Position numbers and translations under genes: made by a program. The notes below the pieces were generated by a model, which was not told the DNA's origin, did no database searches, and worked only from the letters and a program-made list of their open reading frames with translations. 64,000 bases of DNA from Ectopseudomonas chengduensis (GTDB lineage: Bacteria; Pseudomonadota; Gammaproteobacteria; Pseudomonadales; Pseudomonadaceae): contig NZ_FMZQ01000002.1 of the NCBI RefSeq assembly GCF_900102635.1, positions 1-64,000 on the forward strand, given 5' to 3'. Of the stretch, positions 58,359 through 64,000 are shown one piece after another (position 1 is the first letter of the stretch; every line of letters begins with the position of its first letter).

Positions 58359-59738
58359 TCAATCCAGGAGCGACAAGGTCGCCGGTTGTATGTGGTTGTC
58401 CTCGACGCGCACGTCCAGTTCGCCTTCGCTCAGGCGCGCCTTGAGGCGCTGGCCGGGCTGGGTCTGCGCGGCGCTGCGCACGGCCTGACCGCGTTCGTCG
58501 AGGAGGATGCTGTAGCCTCGACCGAGGGTGGCCAGGGGGCTGACGATCTGCAGTTGCGCGGCCAGTGCGCCCAGTTGCTGGCGCTGGCTGCGTAGCTGGC
58601 CTTGCATGGCGCGTGGCAGGCGCGTAGCCAGGCCATCCAGACGCTGTCGCAGCAGTGCCAGGTTGCGGCCCGGATGCTGGGCGGCGAGGCGCGCGTCGAG
58701 ACGGGCCAGGCGTTCGCGCTGATAGGCCAGGTGCTGGTTGAAGGCACGGCGCAGGCGCATGTCCAGGTCATCCAGGCGCTGGGCTTGCTGGCGCAGGCGC
58801 TCGCCGGGGTGACGCAGGCGTCTGCTCACACCTTCCAGACGCAGACGTTCGCGGGCCAGACGGCCCTGCATATGCAGCACCAAGCGTCGTTGCAGATTGT
58901 GCAGGCGCTGCACCAGCTCACTGCTGTCCGGGGCCAGCAGTTCGGCGGCGGCCGAAGGGGTTGGCGCGCGCACGTCAGCGACGAAGTCGGCGATGGAAAC
59001 GTCCGTTTCGTGGCCCACGGCGCTGACGATGGGTGTGACGCACGCAGCCACGGCACGGGCCACGGCTTCTTCGTTGAAGCACCAGAGGTCTTCCAGCGAG
59101 CCACCGCCGCGGGCCAGGATCAGCGCATCGAAACCCTGCGCATCGGCGCGTTGCAGGGCGCGCACGATCTGCGCGGTGGCTTCGCGGCCCTGCACGGCAG
59201 TGGGGATCAGGTTCAACTCCACCTGCGGCGCGCGGCGGCGAAACACGCTGATGATGTCGCGGATCACCGCGCCGGTCGGTGAGCTGACGATGCCGATGCG
59301 CTTGGGGTGCGCGGGCAGGGCGATCTTGCGTTCGGTAGAGAACAGCCCTTCGGCGCCGAGCTTTTCCTTCAGCGCCTCGAAAGCCAGGCGCAGCGCGCCG
59401 TCGCCGGCCGGCTCGACCGCATCGAGAATCAGCTGATAGTCGCCGCGCCCCTCGAACAGCGAGACCTTGCCGCGTACCTTCACCGCCAATCCGTCGCGCA
59501 GCGCCTGGCGTACGCGCGCAGCGTTCTGCCGGAACAGCGCGCAGCGCACCTGCGCCTGGCTGTCCTTCAGGGTGAAGTAGATGTGGCCGGAGGCCGGTCG
59601 GGCGAGGTTGGAGATTTCCCCCTCGACCCAGATGCCGGCGAACACGTCCTCCAGCAGCAGGCGGGCGCGATTGTTGAGCTGGCTGACGCTGAGCACCTCG
59701 CGGTCGAGGTTCAGGCGAGCAAAGGGATCATTGATCAT
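58359..59738 (-). CDS. xseA: Exodeoxyribonuclease VII large subunit
   Basis: The 459-residue subunit has an N-terminal OB-fold (VLSVSQLNNRARLLLED, IWVEGEISNLARPASGHIYFTLKD), a catalytic domain (IVSSPTGAVIRDI, ILARGGGSLEDLWCFNE, VGHETDVSIADFVADVRAPTP) and a C-terminal coiled coil. Together with XseB it degrades single-stranded DNA. The start is ATG 59738; upstream in-frame codons run into the LysR gene. xseB is not nearby. Confidence 0.96.
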   Translation of the reverse strand: MINDPFARLNLDREVLSVSQLNNRARLLLEDVFAGIWVEGEISNLARPASGHIYFTLKDSQAQVRCALFRQNAARVRQALRDGLAVKVRGKVSLFEGRGDYQLILDAVEPAGDGALRLAFEALKEKLGAEGLFSTERKIALPAHPKRIGIVSSPTGAVIRDIISVFRRRAPQVELNLIPTAVQGREATAQIVRALQRADAQGFDALILARGGGSLEDLWCFNEEAVARAVAACVTPIVSAVGHETDVSIADFVADVRAPTPSAAAELLAPDSSELVQRLHNLQRRLVLHMQGRLARERLRLEGVSRRLRHPGERLRQQAQRLDDLDMRLRRAFNQHLAYQRERLARLDARLAAQHPGRNLALLRQRLDGLATRLPRAMQGQLRSQRQQLGALAAQLQIVSPLATLGRGYSILLDERGQAVRSAAQTQPGQRLKARLSEGELDVRVEDNHIQPATLSLLD

Positions 59739-59781
59739 GGGGCGGCATGATAAGCCGAGAGGCCCGCAGGTGCGACCTTCA

Positions 59782-60660
59782 TCAGGCGTCCTGCAGCAGG
59801 CGCTCGAGCAACCAGGCCGCGACCGGGCCGAGTTCGCGCTGGCGTGACCAGATGGCGTCCACCGTGACCCGCCGTGGCCAGCCACTGCAGGGCAGTTCAT
59901 GCAGGCTACCGAAGCCGTAGGCATCGACCAGTTGTCGTGGCAGTTCGGCCCAGCCGAAGCCCAGGCGCGCCATTTCCAGCAGCATCAGGTAGTCCGGTGC
60001 GGCCCAGCAGCGTCCGCCGCTGCCGGGCAGGTCATCGGTATTGGCATCGTCATGGGCGACGCTGCTCAGGCGCAGCAAGCGCCAGCGCGACAAGTCGTCC
60101 TGACGTACCTGGGCCAGCCTGCTCAGCGGGTGATCGTTGGCCACGAACAGGCCGAACTCGCTGCTCATTTCCAGGCGGGCGTGGGCGATATGCGGCGGGT
60201 AGGTTGGTTGTGCGCCGAGTAGCCCCAACTGCGCACGGCCCTGGGTAACCAGGTCGAGCACATCGGCCTGTTCGGCGATCAAGCTCTCGAACTGCAGGTC
60301 GGGGAAGCGCTGATCCAGCTCCTGCAGACGTACCTCGTATTGTTTCGGCTGGTAGGCGTCGGACAGGGCCAGGGTCAGGCGCGCTTCCTGGCCTCTTGCC
60401 AAACCGGCCGCGTGTCGCGCCAGGCGGTCGCTGGCGCACAGGACTTCTTCGGCGTGGGCCAGCAGGCTGGCCCCGGCTTCGGTCAGTTGCAATGTGCGTG
60501 GGCCGCGCTCGAACAGCGCCACGCCCAGGTCGATTTCCAGGCGCGCGACGGCCTCGCTGATGGTCGACTGACTCTTGCCCAGGCGCCGCGCCGCAGCGCT
60601 GAGCGAGCCGCAATTGGCGGCCTGAGCGAAAGCTTGCAGCGATTCAGGTGAAATATTCAT
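59782..60660 (-). CDS. LysR-family transcriptional regulator
   Basis: The 292-residue regulator has an N-terminal winged helix (LQAFAQAANCGSLSAAARRL then KSQSTISEAVARLE, about 8-43) and a C-terminal effector-binding domain. The start is ATG 60660. It is divergent from a PACE-family efflux gene 88 bp away, an arrangement like aceR-aceI in Acinetobacter, so it probably controls that gene in response to a transported compound. A T-N11-A palindrome lies directly upstream of its start. Confidence 0.9.
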   Translation of the reverse strand: MNISPESLQAFAQAANCGSLSAAARRLGKSQSTISEAVARLEIDLGVALFERGPRTLQLTEAGASLLAHAEEVLCASDRLARHAAGLARGQEARLTLALSDAYQPKQYEVRLQELDQRFPDLQFESLIAEQADVLDLVTQGRAQLGLLGAQPTYPPHIAHARLEMSSEFGLFVANDHPLSRLAQVRQDDLSRWRLLRLSSVAHDDANTDDLPGSGGRCWAAPDYLMLLEMARLGFGWAELPRQLVDAYGFGSLHELPCSGWPRRVTVDAIWSRQRELGPVAAWLLERLLQDA

Positions 60661-60675
60661 ATCGGTTTTGCCGAT
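60661..60675. promoter_or_regulatory. Candidate LysR operator (T-N11-A palindrome)
   Basis: ATCGG-TTTTG-CCGAT is a perfect 5-bp inverted repeat containing a T-N11-A core. It sits between the divergent LysR and PACE genes, touching the LysR start codon, fitting autorepression. Confidence 0.55.
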
Positions 60676-60748
60676 GGCAGCTGCCTTTGGGTTGGCTGAT
60701 ATTCCGATGATCATAGCGCTCGTCGTCACTTATCACGAGGTTCGCTTC

Positions 60749-61216
60749 ATGACTCAGCCCCTGCCGCGCTCTCTGCGTGAGCGCATTGGTCACGCCCTGG
60801 CCTTCGAAGGTATTGCCGTGCTTATCTGTGCGCCTGCCATGGCCTGGGCAATGGACAAACCGCTACTGCACCTGGGTGTGCTGACTCTGATGTTCTCCAC
60901 CGTGGCGATGTTGTGGAACATGGTGTTCAACTACCTCTTTGACCGGGCACAGAGTCGCCTGGGTTTCGAGCGCGGGCTGTGGGCGCGGGTCAGCCATGCG
61001 CTGCTGTTCGAGGTGGGCTTGATCGTCGTGCTGGTACCGCTGGCGGCTTGGTGGTTGTCGATCGGTCTGCTCGAGGCGCTGCTCTTGGACATCGTGCTGA
61101 TCCTGTTTTTCCTGCCGTACACCATGGCGTTCAACTGGATCTACGACGTGCTGCGTGCTCGCTGGGTGGCCCGTCGTGAAGCGCAGCAGGCTGCTGTGAT
61201 CTGTCGCGGGGCTTGA
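60749..61216 (+). CDS. PACE-family (AceI-like) efflux transporter
   Basis: The 155-residue inner-membrane protein has four hydrophobic segments in two repeated halves: RIGHALAFEG and NMVFNYLFDR in the first, RVSHALLFEVG and AFNWIYDVLR in the second, the mark of the PACE family (two bacterial transmembrane pair domains). Glu20 corresponds to the essential glutamate of AceI. Members export chlorhexidine, acriflavine and short-chain diamines. ATG 60749 has GAGG upstream. Confidence 0.92.
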   Translation: MTQPLPRSLRERIGHALAFEGIAVLICAPAMAWAMDKPLLHLGVLTLMFSTVAMLWNMVFNYLFDRAQSRLGFERGLWARVSHALLFEVGLIVVLVPLAAWWLSIGLLEALLLDIVLILFFLPYTMAFNWIYDVLRARWVARREAQQAAVICRGA

Positions 61217-61272
61217 TTTGCCGGCGGTAGCGCCTAAGCTGCCGCCCTTTCCTTGCCAGCCGTTCGAACACC

Positions 61273-61827
61273 ATGACCGCGCAACTGATCCTCGTCCCAC
61301 AGATATCCACGCTTCCCGCTCACGAGCAAAAGGCCCAGGCCATGCTGCGCTGGCTGGTCAAACGGGAAATCGTCGAGGCATTGCCGACCACCTGCGGCCA
61401 GGGTGGCAACGGTATGGCCTACGCCATCGGGCCAGGCGCGCGGCGTATCGCCCAGCGTCCCGATTTGCTGCCTTATGGCCAGGCACACAACGGTCTGGAG
61501 ATCATCACCCACCGCTGCATCTATGTACCGACGCGCAGCTTTCTCGAAGAGGCGGGCTGCGCCGAATGCCGCAAGGAAGTGGGCGTGCCGCTGTTCGACA
61601 GCCTGGAGGTGTGGTGGCCAGGGGAGACCGACAACTTCACCTGCCCGGAATGCGGGCATGAAGATGACATCAACGGTTTCCTGTTCCTGCAGCCGTGCGG
61701 CTTTTCCAACCTGGGCTTCATCTTCAACGGCTGGGCTGAAGCCGGCCTGCGCCCGGCGTTCGTCGAAGAATTCGGCGAACGCCTGGGCTTTGCGGTGAGC
61801 CAGGTGCGGGTGGACGATCCGGCGTGA
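61273..61827 (+). CDS. CxxC-containing protein of unknown function
   Basis: The 184-residue soluble protein has two CxxC pairs (CAEC at about 96-99 and CPEC at about 124-127), which could form a zinc ribbon, and a further cysteine after them (LQPCGFSN). The N-terminal half starts LILVPQISTLPAHEQKAQAML. I recall Pseudomonas homologues annotated loosely as sugar ABC transporter ATPases, but no Walker A motif is present, so that name is unsupported. It lies 56 bp after the PACE gene in the same direction. Confidence 0.7.
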   Translation: MTAQLILVPQISTLPAHEQKAQAMLRWLVKREIVEALPTTCGQGGNGMAYAIGPGARRIAQRPDLLPYGQAHNGLEIITHRCIYVPTRSFLEEAGCAECRKEVGVPLFDSLEVWWPGETDNFTCPECGHEDDINGFLFLQPCGFSNLGFIFNGWAEAGLRPAFVEEFGERLGFAVSQVRVDDPA

Positions 61828-61846
61828 ACCACGTTCTGGCGTTGTT

Positions 61847-61903
61847 GGAGGGGCTTTAGCCGCGATGTTCTCGAATCCCTTCGCGGTTGAAGTCGCTCCT
61901 ACA
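61847..61903. repeat. Degenerate palindrome, GTAGGAGC type
   Basis: GGGGCTTTAGCCGCGA and TCGCGGTTGAAGTCGCTCCT are inverted halves, with GCTCCTACA at the right end. It lies between convergent genes. Confidence 0.7.
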
Positions 61904-61911
61904 AAGGCTTT

Positions 61912-64000
61912 TTAGAACTCGACACTGGCCGACAGGCGCAGCTCGCGCGGTTCGCCCACGGCAACGCGTAGATTGCCGCCGCTGGAGGGGTAGTAGCGCT
62001 CGTTGAACAGGTTACGTACGTTCAGTTGCAGGCGCGTCTTCTCTCCAAGCAATTGGCTGTCCCAAGTGACGAAGGCATCGGCCACGGTGTAGCTATCCAG
62101 CCAGAATGTGTTGGCGTTGTCGCCAGCACGCTCGCCGACATAGCGGGCGCCACCACCCAGTTTCCACTGACCCAGCTCCTGGGGTAAATGCAGGTGATGG
62201 ACGAGGTAGAGACTGCCGACATTGCGTGCGGCGTTGACCAGCTCGTTGCCTTCGTTGCTCGGGTCATCGAGGATTTCCGTATCGGTGTAGGCATAGCTGC
62301 CAAGCAGCTCCCAGTGCTCGCTCAGGCGGCCGCTGATATCCAGTTCCACGCCGCGCGAACCGACCTTGCCTGCTGCTTCCGATACGGAGTTGTTGGTGAC
62401 CACGACGTTTTTCTTCTCGATATCGAACAGCGCCAGGCTGGCGCCGATGCCTTGAGGCAAATCGAATTTCACCCCCAGCTCGTAGCTGCGGCCTTCTTCG
62501 GGGTCGAATGCCTGGCCAGTATTGGTATCCGAGGCATTGGGCACGAAAGAGCGGCTGTAGTTGCCATAGAACGCCACCTGGTCGCTCAGCTGGAATACCA
62601 GGCCGCCGAAGGGCAGGAAGGTGGTATCGGTACGGTCGGTGGTGCGGGTATAGGTTGCGCCGCGGCCTTGTTCCACGAGTTGCTCGAAACGCTGGTAGCG
62701 ACCGCCAAGCACCACGATCCACTGGTCGTTCAGGTGCCAGTTGTCCTTCGCGTAGATCGAACGTGAGTGCAGCTCGTCGCTGCGATCACTTTGCGCCGGA
62801 TTGAGTAACGAAGGCGCCGCGAGATTGCCGTATATCGGGTTGTAGATGTTGAAGCCACCCACTGCTGGGCCGCGCCAGGTATCGCCACGGAAATTGTCGA
62901 CGCGCTCTGTATCTGCGCCTATCAGCAGATCATGTCGTTGGCTAAAAAGGCTGGCGTTGCCGATCCAGTCCCAGGCCAGATATTGGGTCTGGTTGTCATG
63001 CTCACTACCGTCAGAACGGCGGCTGAGCGCGCCTGTAGTGGCATTCAGCGCGTTGGGGCGAGCTTCGGCATAGTCGTAGCGCTCGTTGTTCCAGCCATAG
63101 GTGAGGCGGGTCGACCAGTCGTCGCTGAGCTGATATTCGGCGGTGGCGGTGAGCAGTTCATCGATGCCTTCGGCCTTCGACCAGCTTTCACCGAAGCGGT
63201 CGTTATAGGACACCTTCGCCGGTTTGCCGTTGATGATCACCGTGCCACGATCCACCGGAGTGCTGTATTCCTTGTATTCGTAGGCGATGTTCAGGCGCAG
63301 GCGTTCGCCTTCCCAGCTAAGTGAGGGGGCGATCAAACTGTGTTCTTCCTCGCCGAAATTGCGCCAGTAGTCTTCGTGCTGGCGCTCGGCAACAAGACGG
63401 AAGGCCAGGCCGCTGTCGGCAATGGGGCCGGTAACGTCGACTGCCAGGCTGCCACCGCCGAAGCTGGAGCTGTCTGCGTTCAGTCGCGTATTCCACTGAT
63501 ACTGTGGTTTCTTGCTGATGACGTTGATCAGGCCGCCCGACTCCAGCGCGCCATATAGCAGCGAGGCCGGCCCTTTGAGCACTTCCACGCGCTCGGTGGT
63601 GGCGCTGAAGTTGCGCGACAGGCTGGATCGAATGCCGTCGCGCAGGATGGAGCCATCGGCGTTGCTACCAAAACCGCGTTTGACGAAGCCATCCTGCGTG
63701 CCAGCCAGGGTGTTGCTCTGGGTCATGCCACTGACGAACTTCATTGCATCGTCCAGCGATCTGACCTGAAAGTCCTCGATGGTCTGTGGCGTTACCACCT
63801 GTACCGACTGTGCTTCATCCTTGAGTGCCACTGAAGATTTGCTCGCCGTACTGGCGCGCTTGGCCTGGTAGCCATTCTCGTCAGCCACGGGCGCCGCGAC
63901 GACTTCCTGGCTGGGCAGCTCCAGCTCCTGAGCCAGCAGGTGGCCCGCTGGAAGCAGGCAAAAAGTGAGAAGGGCGGCGCCTTGGCTACTCAAGGAAAAG
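61912..64000 (-). CDS. TonB-dependent siderophore receptor (5' end beyond window)
   Basis: The reading frame is open to the right edge, so the first residues are outside. About 695 residues are visible: the end of a signal peptide (LLPAGHLLAQE), a plug domain (DEAQSVQVVTPQTIEDF, GFVKRGFG, VEVLKGPASLLYGALESGGLINVI) and a 22-strand barrel ending in Phe (RLSASVEF). The plug and barrel resemble the ferrichrome/hydroxamate receptor group. There is no room for an N-terminal signalling domain between signal peptide and plug, so it should not drive an ECF sigma/anti-sigma relay. The ligand is not assignable. Confidence 0.92.
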   Translation of the reverse strand, partial: FSLSSQGAALLTFCLLPAGHLLAQELELPSQEVVAAPVADENGYQAKRASTASKSSVALKDEAQSVQVVTPQTIEDFQVRSLDDAMKFVSGMTQSNTLAGTQDGFVKRGFGSNADGSILRDGIRSSLSRNFSATTERVEVLKGPASLLYGALESGGLINVISKKPQYQWNTRLNADSSSFGGGSLAVDVTGPIADSGLAFRLVAERQHEDYWRNFGEEEHSLIAPSLSWEGERLRLNIAYEYKEYSTPVDRGTVIINGKPAKVSYNDRFGESWSKAEGIDELLTATAEYQLSDDWSTRLTYGWNNERYDYAEARPNALNATTGALSRRSDGSEHDNQTQYLAWDWIGNASLFSQRHDLLIGADTERVDNFRGDTWRGPAVGGFNIYNPIYGNLAAPSLLNPAQSDRSDELHSRSIYAKDNWHLNDQWIVVLGGRYQRFEQLVEQGRGATYTRTTDRTDTTFLPFGGLVFQLSDQVAFYGNYSRSFVPNASDTNTGQAFDPEEGRSYELGVKFDLPQGIGASLALFDIEKKNVVVTNNSVSEAAGKVGSRGVELDISGRLSEHWELLGSYAYTDTEILDDPSNEGNELVNAARNVGSLYLVHHLHLPQELGQWKLGGGARYVGERAGDNANTFWLDSYTVADAFVTWDSQLLGEKTRLQLNVRNLFNERYYPSSGGNLRVAVGEPRELRLSASVEF

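Noticed and set aside
55394-60660. LysR, xseA, M23 peptidase, MscS and GST as one functional system
   Set aside because: They are on one strand with small gaps, but only xseA and the M23 gene are closely joined; the mix looks like ordinary chromosomal neighbours.

Overview
The window reads as the chromosome of a high-GC gammaproteobacterium of the genus Pseudomonas in the broad sense. The evidence is the whole block valS-holC-pepA-lptF-lptG, queA-tgt-yajC-secD-secF, suhB/trmJ-cysE-iscRSUA-hscBA-fdx-iscX, ndk-rlmN-pilF-rodZ-ispG-hisS-yfgM-bamB-der and leuA-xseA. Its order matches my recollection of the P. aeruginosa PAO1 core. The sequence also carries the dispersed palindromes typical of Pseudomonas (ends reading GTAGGAGC, GTAGCCCGG and GTAGGGCGG). 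The species is not determined; paired NhaD and NhaC antiporters would suit a salt-tolerant Pseudomonas of the mendocina/oleovorans type, but that is a guess.

Region 1 (1-16.4 kb) is the accessory-looking part. It starts with what may be the end of an IS21-like element and a tiny amphipathic-peptide ORF. Next come an HD hydrolase, a membrane diguanylate cyclase, a lipoprotein, sbcC without an adjacent sbcD but overlapping an isochorismatase-family gene, two orphan periplasmic solute-binding proteins, and a run of ion-coupled permeases (SLC13-type, SLC13 with RCK_C domains, NhaD, NhaC) with a small winged-helix protein among them. rlmF lies inside this stretch.

Region 2 (16.5-41.3 kb) is core: valS, a proline-rich protein, holC and pepA; divergently lptF-lptG; an RDD protein, a cold-shock protein and tRNA-Leu(CAA); a third orphan binding protein; queA-tgt-yajC-[MITE]-secD-secF; a glycine-zipper protein; suhB; then trmJ-cysE and the complete isc operon, preceded by a good IscR-type promoter/operator.

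Region 3 (41.3-55 kb) covers nucleotide metabolism, tRNA/rRNA modification, the type IV pilus pilotin, isoprenoid synthesis, histidyl-tRNA synthetase, outer-membrane assembly (BamB) and ribosome assembly (Der). A transaminase plus omega-amidase pair and a small membrane protein follow. leuA is on the minus strand, with a leucine-rich short ORF upstream that looks like an attenuation leader.

Region 4 (55.4-64 kb) is a minus-strand series (LysR regulator, xseA, M23 peptidase, MscS-like channel, glutathione S-transferase). A PACE-family efflux gene is divergent from the LysR regulator. A CxxC-rich protein of unknown role and a TonB-dependent siderophore receptor cut by the right edge close the window.

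I saw no CRISPR array, rRNA, prophage or recognisable defence system. The most interesting items are the candidate leuA leader with pairing to the leuA Shine-Dalgarno region, the MITE inserted in the loop of a hairpin between yajC and secD, the clustered ion-transporter paralogues, and two genes whose stop codons are supplied by the end of a dispersed palindrome.
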